Position numbers and translations under genes: made by a program. The notes below the pieces were generated by a model. It made no database searches. It was not told where the DNA came from and saw nothing but the letters and a program-made list of their open reading frames with translations. Below, piece after piece: positions 1-6,302 of a stretch of 6,485 bases of DNA (its first letter is position 1; each line of letters starts with the position of its first letter). The DNA lies in assembly GCA_031278535.1 (NCBI GenBank), contig JAITKH010000207.1, forward strand, positions 1-6,485. Reading direction: 5' to 3'. The stretch is from Planctomycetota bacterium (GTDB lineage: Bacteria > Planctomycetota > SZUA-567).

Positions 1-1
1 T

Positions 2-268
2 GGGATCGAGCGGGTGGAAAACGCGCTTCCCAAGAATGCCGTCCGGCGTATCGCCCCGGCCGCCGGCAAGGTGGCCGGGGCCGGCTCCTTTCAGCCCCGG
101 CCGCTTGACGACGTCGAGCGGGAATTCATTCTCTCCTCCCTTGCGTATTTTGGCGGCGTTAGGGCCAGAGCGGCGGAGGCGCTTTGCATCAGCGAGCGAT
201 CACTCCGGGATCGCCTGAAGCGCTGGCGGGAGGCGGGGCTGCCCGGGGAGGCCCGCGACGATGAATGA
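2..268 (+). CDS. Fis-type helix-turn-helix regulator, C-terminal part (probably 5'-truncated by the window)
   Basis: Counting from the GTG at position 14, the C-terminal half matches the Fis-type DNA-binding domain that ends NtrC-class sigma-54 activators. The stretch PLDDVEREFILSSLAYFGG (about residues 30-48) is the dimerising helix pair. RARAAEALCISERSLRDRLK (about 50-69) is the helix-turn-helix, with the typical RAAE-L-IS-R-L-R-L spacing. The frame stays open from the GTG to the window edge (GIER...). The stretch IERVENALPK resembles the linker that follows the AAA+ domain in such activators, so I favour a truncated longer protein. A stand-alone 84-residue Fis-like protein from the GTG is possible, but only a weak GGGA lies upstream of it. 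The stop overlaps the next start (ATGAATGA), implying translational coupling to the FapA-like gene. What it regulates cannot be read from the sequence. Confidence 0.72.
   Translation, partial: GIERVENALPKNAVRRIAPAAGKVAGAGSFQPRPLDDVEREFILSSLAYFGGVRARAAEALCISERSLRDRLKRWREAGLPGEARDDE
245..251 (+). promoter_or_regulatory. Ribosome binding site for the FapA-like gene
   Basis: GGGGAGG lies 9 nt before the ATG at 261, inside the end of the preceding reading frame. It supports that start codon and points to coupled translation with the upstream regulator. Confidence 0.7.
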
Positions 269-1826
269 GAGAGCGCCGATTCTCGGCGCCGCCGATATGG
301 AGATTCCCGGTCGCGACGGCGTTCCGGAGCCGATGTGTACGCTCCTCCGCATCGAGGACGCGAGATGGTTTTTCTGTACCGTCGCCTCGCCGGACGGCCT
401 GTGCGCCTACATCAAGCTGACGCCGGGGGAGGCTTTCGCCGGCGTCGCCGCCGACGAAATAGTCGGGAACCTCAATTCCTGCGGCGTGATCCACGGGCAT
501 ATCGTCTCCGGAATAGCCTTTTTCGCCGCCATGCAAAGCGGTCCGGGCCCGTACGATTGCTATTTCCAGGTGGCCAGAGGCGATCCGATGAGCCGGGGAG
601 AAAACGGCTCGATCGAGTTCCATGTCCAGCCTTCCAGCTCCCATCCCCGCTACGATCTAAACGTCAGCGGGAACATCGACTACAAGCAGCTCAATCTCAT
701 CGAGAATTGCTTCGCCGGCCAGCGCGTGGCCTCGATCCTGCCGCCAGGGCCGGGGCGAGCCGGAAAGGACATTTTCGGCCGGGACATCCCCCCGGAACCG
801 GGCGTACCCGTCGATGTCAAGCTGGGAAACGGAGTGCGGGCCAGTCAGAACGGTCGGGAAATCTCGGCGGAAATCGACGGCAGGGTGATTCACGAAGACG
901 GCAAGATCAGTGTCTCCACCCTGCTTGAGATAAACCATGACGTCGATCTCAGTATTGGCAACCTGGATTTTGTGGGCAGGATAGTCGTCAACGGCTCTCT
1001 GCCCGACGGCTTCTATATCAACGGCAGGCAAGGGGTGGAAATCCGAGGCGACATGGGCGCCGCCCGCATTGCCTCGGAGGGAGATGTGAAGCTGACCGGC
1101 GGCGTCAAGGGCAAGAGAGCGGGCGTCATCTTCTGCCGCAACTTGAACGTGCGCTACCTTGACGAGACGATTGTCGAGGCGTCGGGCGATGTGGTGGTGG
1201 AGAAGGAAATCGTCCATTCCAATGTCAAGGCCCTGGGGCGGGTGTCGGTCCCGCACGGCACGATTCTCGGGGGGACGATTTGCGGCTTCCGGGGCGTCGA
1301 GGCCGATACCATCGGCTCGGAATTGGGCGTCGCCACCCGGGTAATGGCCGGCCTCGACTGGACCGACGAAAACCGGATGGAGGAAATACGGATCAGGCTT
1401 GCGGAACGGATGGAACGCGTCCATTCGGCGCAGGTACTTCTGGAACCGCTGTTCGCCGATCCCAAAATCAAGTCCACGCTGGACAACGAACAGCAAAGCA
1501 TCTTGTACGAGCTGGTAGCCGAGCTCCGGGATCTCCGGGGGGAGCTGCACGACATCCTCCGGGAACGGACGGACGTGCTCGCCCACGCGCACGCCGACGC
1601 GGTCCGCCAGATCAATGTGGGAAAATTGCTTCATCTCGGGGTGGAAACCTCTTTCACCAACACTTTCCGGACCATCACCGACAGCGTCAAGGGACCGCTG
1701 TCGATCATAGACGAAGTGGACAGATCGACTCCTTCCATCGTCGAGCAGCGGCACATGCCGACGGCGGCCGAATTCAGGAGAAAACTGGAAAAGGCCATAG
1801 CCGAGGTGAACATGGCGGAATCCTGA
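261..1826 (+). CDS. FapA-like protein (DUF342, flagellar assembly protein A family)
   Basis: A 521-residue protein of the DUF342/FapA family. Residues about 45-115 resemble the family's N-terminal domain (YIKLTPGEAFAG...EIVGNLNSCGVIHG). Residues about 130-180 carry its signature, with ILPPGPGRAGKDIFG at 159-173. Residues about 200-355 form the right-handed beta-helix, visible as short Val/Ile-rich strands ending in Gly/Asp turns (for example SEGDVKLTGGVKGKRAG, EASGDVVVEKEIVHSNVKA). Residues about 370-440 are charged and heptad-like, a probable coiled coil; the last 80 residues are helical. No signal peptide is visible, so it is probably cytoplasmic. Characterised relatives (FapA of Vibrio) act in polar localisation and flagellar assembly, but most members have no known role. 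No flagellar gene is present here, so a scaffold role next to a Fis-type regulator is inference. It is translated from ATG 261 with a good ribosome binding site and runs into recA. Confidence 0.9.
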   Translation: MNERAPILGAADMEIPGRDGVPEPMCTLLRIEDARWFFCTVASPDGLCAYIKLTPGEAFAGVAADEIVGNLNSCGVIHGHIVSGIAFFAAMQSGPGPYDCYFQVARGDPMSRGENGSIEFHVQPSSSHPRYDLNVSGNIDYKQLNLIENCFAGQRVASILPPGPGRAGKDIFGRDIPPEPGVPVDVKLGNGVRASQNGREISAEIDGRVIHEDGKISVSTLLEINHDVDLSIGNLDFVGRIVVNGSLPDGFYINGRQGVEIRGDMGAARIASEGDVKLTGGVKGKRAGVIFCRNLNVRYLDETIVEASGDVVVEKEIVHSNVKALGRVSVPHGTILGGTICGFRGVEADTIGSELGVATRVMAGLDWTDENRMEEIRIRLAERMERVHSAQVLLEPLFADPKIKSTLDNEQQSILYELVAELRDLRGELHDILRERTDVLAHAHADAVRQINVGKLLHLGVETSFTNTFRTITDSVKGPLSIIDEVDRSTPSIVEQRHMPTAAEFRRKLEKAIAEVNMAES

Positions 1827-1833
1827 CTCCGTT

Positions 1834-1842
1834 GGGAGAAGG
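1834..1842 (+). promoter_or_regulatory. Ribosome binding site selecting the GTG start of recA
   Basis: GGGAGAAGG lies just upstream of GTG 1845, inside the 18-nt gap after the FapA-like stop. It fixes the non-ATG start, which also agrees with the RecA N-terminus (DAALAQIERQFGAGAVMRLG aligns with the E. coli helix ALGQIEKQFGKGSIMRLG). Confidence 0.75.
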
Positions 1843-1844
1843 CA

Positions 1845-2864
1845 GTGGCGGGAAACAACGGCTCGCGGTTCGCGCCGTCCCTCGACGCCGCGCTGGCCCA
1901 AATCGAACGGCAGTTCGGCGCCGGGGCGGTTATGCGCCTCGGCGAAACGAATCGGCGATCAATTCCAGCCATCCCTTCCGGGTCGCTCGGATTGGATTTC
2001 GCCATCGGGTCGGGCGGCTATCCGCGCGGCCGCATCGTGGAAATCTTCGGCCCCGAGTCCTCGGGAAAAACCACCCTTGCCCTCCACGCCGCCGCCAACG
2101 CCCAGAATGGCGGCGGCGTGGCGGCGGTGATCGACGCCGAGCACGCCCTGGATCCTTCCTACGCCCGGCGGCTCGGGGTCGATCTGGACAACCTCCTGAT
2201 TTCTCAGCCTGATTCAGGGGAGCAGGCGCTGGAGATTTGCGATCTCCTGGTACGGTCCAAAGGTGTCGATCTGGTTGTGGTGGATTCGGTGGCGGCCTTG
2301 ACGCCGCGGGCGGAACTTGAGGGGGCGATGGGCGACACCCATGTCGGGCTTCAGGCCAGACTGATGAGCCAGGCGCTGCGGAAGCTGACCGGCGCCATCG
2401 CCCGATCCGACGCTGTGATCGTTTTCATTAACCAGATACGGATGCAAATAGGGGCGGCGTTCGGCAATCCGGAAACCACGCCCGGAGGAAGGGCCCTCCG
2501 ATTTTATGCCTCCGTGCGCCTGGATATCAGGAGATTGGAGACGCTCAGAGGGCCGAAGGGGCCATGCGGCAGCCGGGTGCGGGTGAAGGTGGTGAAGAAC
2601 AAGGTGGCGCCGCCTTTCCGCGAGGCCAGGTTCGATATCCTCTATGATCGCGGCATCTGTCGGGAGGCGGAATTGATCGACCTGGGATTGGCCGGCGGTT
2701 TGATTGCGGCCACCGGCTCCTGGCTTTCGTTCGGCAGCCTCCACCTGGGGAAAGGACGGGAAAGGGCTGCCGACGCTTTGGCTGCCGACGTGGGGGCGTC
2801 GGAGTCGCTTCGCCGGGCGATTCTGACGCAGGGGTTCCCGGACGGCGTGCGGTACAAGGAGTGA
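1845..2864 (+). CDS. recA: Recombinase RecA
   Basis: RecA forms ATP-dependent filaments on single-stranded DNA, catalyses homologous pairing and strand exchange, and promotes LexA autocleavage in the SOS response. The 339 residues align with E. coli RecA throughout. The Walker A motif GPESSGKT is at 69-76. The catalytic glutamate is in IDAEHALDP (E99). Walker B VVVDS holds D147. Loop L1 is about 157-175. Loop L2 follows INQIR with the allosteric Q197 and F206 in FGNPETTPGG. The interface lysines are in VKVVKNK (K251, K253), and YASVRLDIRR is intact. No intein is present. The protein is short at the C-terminus: it ends GVRYKE and lacks the acidic autoregulatory tail seen in E. coli. It lies 18 nt downstream of the FapA-like gene with no room for its own promoter or a LexA operator in that gap, so it is probably read as the last gene of that unit. 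No recX follows. Confidence 0.98.
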   Translation: MAGNNGSRFAPSLDAALAQIERQFGAGAVMRLGETNRRSIPAIPSGSLGLDFAIGSGGYPRGRIVEIFGPESSGKTTLALHAAANAQNGGGVAAVIDAEHALDPSYARRLGVDLDNLLISQPDSGEQALEICDLLVRSKGVDLVVVDSVAALTPRAELEGAMGDTHVGLQARLMSQALRKLTGAIARSDAVIVFINQIRMQIGAAFGNPETTPGGRALRFYASVRLDIRRLETLRGPKGPCGSRVRVKVVKNKVAPPFREARFDILYDRGICREAELIDLGLAGGLIAATGSWLSFGSLHLGKGRERAADALAADVGASESLRRAILTQGFPDGVRYKE

Positions 2865-2896
2865 GCGCCCGGCCGGACGGCGCGGTGCGGTTTACA

Positions 2897-2915
2897 GACG
2901 CGGTTTTGCCGCGTC
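2897..2915 (+). terminator. Possible hairpin downstream of recA
   Basis: GACGCGG (2897-2903) pairs perfectly with CCGCGTC (2909-2915) across a TTTTG loop, 33 nt after the recA stop. The stem position suits a transcript end. No U-tract follows (CCGAAAGAAA), so it is not a canonical intrinsic terminator. It may only stabilise the 3' end of the mRNA. Confidence 0.3.
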
Positions 2916-3086
2916 CCGAAAGAAACGACGGCGCCGATTCAAGGGATTTTCCGAAACAACGGAATTTCTTCTGGCAAACGGCAAGATCATTTTCAAACCA
3001 TCGCGCATGGAAATCCCCTTTGCAGAGTTCGGGGAGTTTGTTGTTTCTTCTTGGCATGTGGAGCTGTCCCCTTACCATTTTGCCAC

Positions 3087-3094
3087 AGGAGAAG
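3087..3094 (+). promoter_or_regulatory. Ribosome binding site deciding the start of the Rpn-like gene
   Basis: AGGAGAAG lies 6 nt before ATG 3101. The protein from that ATG begins MNKKPLSTKNDFVFKKLFGE, the expected N-terminus of the family, so the 80 extra codons open upstream are not part of the gene. Confidence 0.7.
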
Positions 3095-3100
3095 AACCGC

Positions 3101-3628
3101 ATGAACAAAAAACCCCTCTCGACCAAGAACGATTTCGTTTTCAAAAAGCTCTTCGGCGAAAATATGGCTGTCCCGATCGATTTTCTGAAGACGATGCCGG
3201 ATTTTCCGGACGACGAATCCTTGCGCCTGGAAATACTTGACCCCAACCTGCGGGCCGAAAATGCCGGCGACAAGCATTGCGTTCTGGACGCCAAGCCGCA
3301 TACCAGAAGCGGGCATGCCATCGACATCGAAATCCAGGTGGAATATCAGAAGTCCATCTGGAACCGAATCCAGTTTTGCACCGCGAAAATGCTTGTGGAG
3401 CGGGCGAAGAGCGGGGACGACTACGAAAGCCTTCCGCGGGCGATAGGCATTCTGATAGCCGATTTTATCCTGATTGGGGAAAACGGGGAATTTCACAACC
3501 GTTTTCGTCTTTTGGCAAACAAGGCGGCAGGAGACTTGCGATCTCGGGTTTCCGCATGTTCAGCAAATGAAAAGAGAAAACGGTTGTGCCGGGAAAAGGA
3601 TTATGGTATCATCCTGTCTCCAATATAA
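3101..3628 (+). CDS. Rpn/PD-(D/E)XK nuclease family transposase-like protein, C-terminally truncated
   Basis: The N-terminal 140 residues match the Rpn (PDDEXK_2, recombination-promoting nuclease / putative transposase) family. STKNDFVFKKLFGE (7-20) is the signature start, LEILDPNL (43-50) a conserved strand, and VLDAKPHTRSGHAIDIEIQ (61-79) the nuclease core with D63, E77 and Q79. FHNRFRL (131-137) is a conserved later strand. Family members act as DNA nucleases that stimulate RecA-independent recombination. From about residue 138 the sequence (KAAGDLRSRVSACSANEKRK...) no longer resembles the family. The usual LEIH...ELPK helix and charged tail are missing, and the protein stops at 175 residues where about 280-300 are usual. 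No neighbouring frame restores the tail. The codons are less GC-rich than their neighbours (27/60 G+C at 3121-3180 against 43/60 at 2281-2340 in recA, hand-counted), suggesting transfer. It is probably a decaying mobile gene; whether it is still active is unclear. Confidence 0.72.
   Translation: MNKKPLSTKNDFVFKKLFGENMAVPIDFLKTMPDFPDDESLRLEILDPNLRAENAGDKHCVLDAKPHTRSGHAIDIEIQVEYQKSIWNRIQFCTAKMLVERAKSGDDYESLPRAIGILIADFILIGENGEFHNRFRLLANKAAGDLRSRVSACSANEKRKRLCREKDYGIILSPI
3494..3588. repeat. Long imperfect palindrome at the 3' end of the Rpn-like gene
   Basis: CACAACCGTTTTC (3494-3506) is a perfect inverted copy of GAAAACGGTTGTG (3576-3588). After one bulged G (3507) the pairing continues for six bases (TCTTTT 3508-3513 with AAAAGA 3570-3575), giving 19 bp. 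Inside are further short paired blocks: 3518-3521 with 3557-3560, 3524-3527 with 3552-3555, and GAGA 3531-3534 with TCTC 3542-3545. The whole 95 nt can fold as one long interrupted hairpin. The left arm encodes the family-like HNRFRL. The right arm lies in the non-family tail and overlaps the -35 of the putative hom promoter. Confidence 0.8.
3584..3612 (+). promoter_or_regulatory. Putative sigma-70 promoter for hom
   Basis: TTGTGC (3584-3589) and TATCAT (3607-3612) are separated by exactly 17 bp. The -10 matches five of six consensus bases; the -35 matches only its TTG. It would start transcription near 3619, about 100 nt before the hom ATG. It lies inside the non-family tail of the Rpn-like ORF, so that tail may be promoter DNA rather than coding sequence. 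Confidence 0.45.
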
Positions 3629-3631
3629 ACG

Positions 3632-3673
3632 GTTTCATTCGAGTGGAATCCGCCGTTTCAAGCGAGCGGAATC
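3632..3673. repeat. Imperfect direct repeat in the hom leader
   Basis: Two 19-nt units, 3632-3650 and 3655-3673, match at 16 of 19 positions with the shared pattern GTTTCAnnCGAGnGGAATC. Their start-to-start distance is 23 nt, about two helical turns. They lie just downstream of the putative hom promoter and upstream of its ribosome binding site. A pair of protein-binding sites or a duplicated leader segment are both possible; no regulator is identified. Confidence 0.6.
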
Positions 3674-3708
3674 GCCGTCATCCCGCAAGGGACTGCGCCG
3701 CAACACAT

Positions 3709-3713
3709 GGGGG
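3709..3713 (+). promoter_or_regulatory. Ribosome binding site of hom
   Basis: A purine-rich GGGGGATAGGG run ends just before ATG 3721. The G-rich part 7-11 nt upstream is the likely Shine-Dalgarno and supports this start. Confidence 0.5.
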
Positions 3714-3720
3714 ATAGGGA

Positions 3721-5061
3721 ATGGCTGGTGAAAAAACGTGCGGAATCGGTCTGATCGGAGCGGGAATTGTAGGCGGCGGCGTAGCCGAATTGCTGATGAC
3801 CCGGCGGGAATTGCTGGCCCGCCGAACCGGTCTTGATCTCGAACTGACGGCGGTTGCGGACGTGGACGTCGAACGGGCGGCCGCCATGGGAGTGCCCCGC
3901 GACAGGATCGTGAGCGATTATCGGCGGCTTTTCGACAACCCCGACATCAAAGTGGTGGTCGAGTTGATTGGCGGAACCGGCGTGGCGGCCGAAGCGGTCA
4001 TGGCCGCCATTGATGCGGGCCGGCATGTGGTCACAGCCAACAAAGCGCTTCTGGCCCGGCGGGGAAGGGAAATATTCGCCCGCGCCGGGAAAGCCGGATG
4101 CATCGTCGCTTTCGAGGCGGCGGTGGCCGGCGGGATTCCCCTCCTCATCTCGCTTCGCGAGGGCCTGATCGTCAACCGGTTCCGGTCGCTCCTGGGAATC
4201 GTCAACGGAACCTGCAACTATATCCTCTCCCGCATGGCGGCGAGCGGCCTTTCCTTCGCCGACTGTCTTGCGGAGGCCCAGCGGCTTGGTTTCGCCGAGG
4301 CCGATCCCTCGGCCGACATCGACGGCCTTGACTCGGGGCATAAGGTGGCCCTGCTTTCAGCCCTGGCCTTTGAAACCTGGATTGACTTTTCCAGCCTCCA
4401 TATTGAGGGCATCCAGAACGTCCAGGACGAGGATATCCGGATTGCCCGGGATCTCGGCTATACTTTGAAGCTCCTGGGCGTCATCCGGCCCGAGACTCCG
4501 CCCGAATTGGCCGCCGACGGACCGGGCGGCGGAACCGGGCGGCTTTTCCTGTCGGTCCATCCCTCTTTTTTACATGACGGCGATCCCCTGGCCGGCGTGT
4601 CCGGCAGCCTGAACGCCGTCCGCACCGACGGCGACGCGGTGATGGAAAGCCTGTTTTACGGGCGCGGGGCCGGACGTTACCCCACCGCCTCGGCCGTGGT
4701 ATCGGATATCGTCGCCGTTGCCGCGGCAACCTTTTTCGGCGGCCGCGGGCCGCGCTGGTTTCCGCCCGAACGGAACGCCTACGAACTCGCCCCCATGGCC
4801 GATTACCGTACGCGGTATTACCTCCGGTTCACGGTGCGGGACAAGCCCGGCGTTCTTGGCGCCATCACTACAGTCCTCGGCCGAAACGGCGTCTCCATCG
4901 CCGCCGCCCACCAGTTCGAGGGGAACCATCCGAACGGCGTCGCTTCGGTGTGCATCGTCTCGCATACCGCCCGGGAAGGGGATATCCTGACGTCGCTTAC
5001 GGAAATAGGCGGCATGGATTTTATGCAGGGTAACCCGGCCCTCATCCGGATCGAGGAGTAG
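3721..5061 (+). CDS. hom: Homoserine dehydrogenase with C-terminal ACT domain
   Basis: Catalyses NAD(P)H-dependent reduction of aspartate 4-semialdehyde to homoserine, the branch point to threonine, isoleucine and methionine, in the cytoplasm. The Rossmann nucleotide-binding motif is GLIGAGIVGGG (10-20). VTANKALLA (104-112) carries the conserved lysine K108. GIVNGTCNYIL (159-169) and EADPSADIDGLDSGHK (193-208) form the substrate site, with D204 and K208 in the same 4-residue spacing as the catalytic Asp/Lys of yeast enzyme. YGRGAGRYPTASAVVSDIV (313-331) closes the catalytic domain. Residues about 366-446 (YYLRFTVRDKPGVLGAITTV...) form an ACT domain, which in this family binds threonine for feedback inhibition. 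At 446 residues it is a normal monofunctional enzyme, with no aspartokinase fused. Expression probably starts from the promoter near 3584-3612. It is followed after 27 nt by the membrane protein gene. No thrB or thrC lies in the window. Confidence 0.97.
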   Translation: MAGEKTCGIGLIGAGIVGGGVAELLMTRRELLARRTGLDLELTAVADVDVERAAAMGVPRDRIVSDYRRLFDNPDIKVVVELIGGTGVAAEAVMAAIDAGRHVVTANKALLARRGREIFARAGKAGCIVAFEAAVAGGIPLLISLREGLIVNRFRSLLGIVNGTCNYILSRMAASGLSFADCLAEAQRLGFAEADPSADIDGLDSGHKVALLSALAFETWIDFSSLHIEGIQNVQDEDIRIARDLGYTLKLLGVIRPETPPELAADGPGGGTGRLFLSVHPSFLHDGDPLAGVSGSLNAVRTDGDAVMESLFYGRGAGRYPTASAVVSDIVAVAAATFFGGRGPRWFPPERNAYELAPMADYRTRYYLRFTVRDKPGVLGAITTVLGRNGVSIAAAHQFEGNHPNGVASVCIVSHTAREGDILTSLTEIGGMDFMQGNPALIRIEE

Positions 5062-5069
5062 GGGGGGGG
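5061..5069 (+). repeat. G9 homopolymer between hom and the next gene
   Basis: Nine consecutive G residues begin with the last base of the hom TAG stop and end seven bases before the next Shine-Dalgarno. Length changes would not alter either protein but would change the spacer and mRNA structure around the downstream start. Confidence 0.8.
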
Positions 5070-5075
5070 ATTTTC

Positions 5076-5082
5076 GGGAGGT
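5076..5082 (+). promoter_or_regulatory. Ribosome binding site of the membrane protein gene
   Basis: GGGAGGT lies 6 nt before ATG 5089, close to the ideal Shine-Dalgarno. It fixes this start. Confidence 0.75.
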
Positions 5083-5088
5083 ACGACC

Positions 5089-6246
5089 ATGACCGGCAAT
5101 TCCGGAAAAAAGAAATGCAAGCATCTGTTGATTCGGATCGGGGGATGGCTTTTCGACGTGATTATGGCGCCGGGATGGAGGCGATGGGTCGTCTTTGCCG
5201 TCGCCGCCGTTTTGCTTGCCGCCCTTATCGGGATACTGTTTGATCGCATTAATCCGGCAGTCGATCCCTCGGCCCTAACCCCTCGCGAGGCATCCCTGTA
5301 TATCGAGGCCCGTGACGTCAGGGCGTTCCTCGCCCTGGCCGGCGACTGGCCGATCTGGGCCGGGAATCGGGCGGACGATCCAGCCGATCCGGGCGGTTGG
5401 AGCCGATTCCAGTTCGACTTGACCGCCGCCTTTCCCGGTCTGCCGCTCCGCTGGCTGACCGGCGCCGCCAAGGCCGCTTTCTCCCTTCAATACAGGGACG
5501 AAGCGCCAACTCCGGTTTCTACTTTGTTCCTGGATGTCGGGAATCCCGACGCCTATCTTGTTGAACTCCGTCTGGAACCAAAAATGCGGGTGGAAAAAAT
5601 CGAAAACGTTTCCGCCGGCGAACTTTTTCGCCTGTCCGACGGCAAGGGAGCCGTTCTTCGCCTTGCTGCCGCCGGTCCCTGGCTCGTCGTTTCGACTGAG
5701 GAAAAGCAGGTCCGTTTCGCGCTTGAAAGCTGGAAAAACCCCGCCTCTTCGCTTGCCGACTCCGGCCTGGCCGCGGCGTGGCGGCGCGGAGCGGATGTGC
5801 GCGGCATGTTTGCCCCTTCCCGGTTCGCCCCCGCCGGTTCCGCCTGGTTGGACGAAACGGCCCGTCTTGCCTTCACCGCCGGTTTTGACGCGAAGGGTAC
5901 GGCCAATCTCCAGATGGAAACTCGGCATTTCAGCGAAAAGGCCGCCCGTTCCAGCATCTGGCCCCTGGTCCGGATACTCCTCGCCCTGGCGGGACTCATC
6001 TGCCTGTTTCTTGTCCTGGTTGTGCTTCTTGCCGCCTTGGGGTTCGGCGCCTGGCTCAAGTTCCTGGCAATTCGGGCCGGCGTAACCCCGGCTCCCGCCC
6101 CCCTCCCGGTCGAACCGTCCCCGGCTTTTAGAGAAGACGCCGGAATGATCCCTCCGGCAAATGCCCCGGAGCCGGCGGAAAGTGGAACGCAGGATGAAGT
6201 TCCCCCGATTCCGGTCGTGGTGATGGAAGAAGACAAGCCGGATTGA
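5089..6246 (+). CDS. Uncharacterised membrane protein with two transmembrane segments
   Basis: I do not recognise a family with certainty. The 385-residue protein has a basic N-terminus (KKKCKHLLIR), then a hydrophobic segment at about 33-51 (WVVFAVAAVLLAALIGIL) that reads as a membrane anchor rather than a cleaved signal. A region of about 240 residues follows. A second, longer hydrophobic segment is at about 294-320 (LVRILLALAGLICLFLVLVV...). The tail from about 332 is rich in Pro, Ala and Glu and ends acidic (VVVMEEDKPD). With the basic start inside, the 52-290 domain would face the periplasm or cell exterior and the tail the cytoplasm. The domain has patterns such as EASLYIEARDVRAFLALAGD and AGPWLVVSTEEKQVRFALES, faintly reminiscent of DUF3352-type proteins; that is only a resemblance. 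It starts 27 nt after hom with a strong ribosome binding site, so co-transcription is likely, but nothing links it to amino-acid synthesis. Confidence 0.82.
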   Translation: MTGNSGKKKCKHLLIRIGGWLFDVIMAPGWRRWVVFAVAAVLLAALIGILFDRINPAVDPSALTPREASLYIEARDVRAFLALAGDWPIWAGNRADDPADPGGWSRFQFDLTAAFPGLPLRWLTGAAKAAFSLQYRDEAPTPVSTLFLDVGNPDAYLVELRLEPKMRVEKIENVSAGELFRLSDGKGAVLRLAAAGPWLVVSTEEKQVRFALESWKNPASSLADSGLAAAWRRGADVRGMFAPSRFAPAGSAWLDETARLAFTAGFDAKGTANLQMETRHFSEKAARSSIWPLVRILLALAGLICLFLVLVVLLAALGFGAWLKFLAIRAGVTPAPAPLPVEPSPAFREDAGMIPPANAPEPAESGTQDEVPPIPVVVMEEDKPD

Positions 6247-6275
6247 GCTTGAATATTTGTCCGGCCGGATCGCGC

Positions 6276-6285
6276 TCCGTACAGT
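6276..6285 (+). repeat. Isolated core copy of the terminal repeat
   Basis: TCCGTACAGT occurs here, again in the same orientation at 6310-6319, and inverted at 6337-6346. The flanks of this copy do not follow the longer repeat, so it may be a fragment of an older element end. Confidence 0.6.
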
Positions 6286-6302
6286 GGACTTTTAAAGATT
6301 AC

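Larger units (their letters stand above)
2865..3100. other. Intergenic region between recA and the Rpn-like gene
   Basis: No gene is supported here. The recA-proximal part is GC-rich and holds a compact 7-bp hairpin (2897-2915). The rest is less GC-rich. A weaker 5-bp hairpin (TTCCG 2949-2953 with CGGAA 2960-2964) is followed by TTTCTT and could be a feeble terminator for recA. A frame open from GTG 2861 runs through the region into the Rpn-like ORF, but its N-terminal residues have no family character and I read them as noncoding. Confidence 0.5.

Noticed and set aside
657..1901. Long minus-strand open frame opposite the FapA-like gene
   Set aside because: It is a shadow of GC-rich codons. 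The + strand frame has clear DUF342 motifs, while the reverse product has none.
1280..2212. 310-codon + strand frame across the FapA-like/recA junction
   Set aside because: Arg/Gly/Pro-rich out-of-frame translation of two well-supported genes.
2861..3100. Upstream extension of the Rpn-like ORF back to GTG 2861, overlapping the recA stop
   Set aside because: The extra residues have no family character, and a good Shine-Dalgarno plus the family N-terminus place the start at 3101.
3474..3731. Overlapping frame as the frameshifted C-terminus of the Rpn-like protein
   Set aside because: Its translation (DLGFPHVQQMKRENG...) does not restore the family's LEIH/ELPK region, so a simple frameshift does not explain the loss.
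4570..5124. Minus-strand frames opposite the ACT-domain end of hom
   Set aside because: Shadow frames with no recognisable domain or ribosome binding site; the + strand enzyme is intact.
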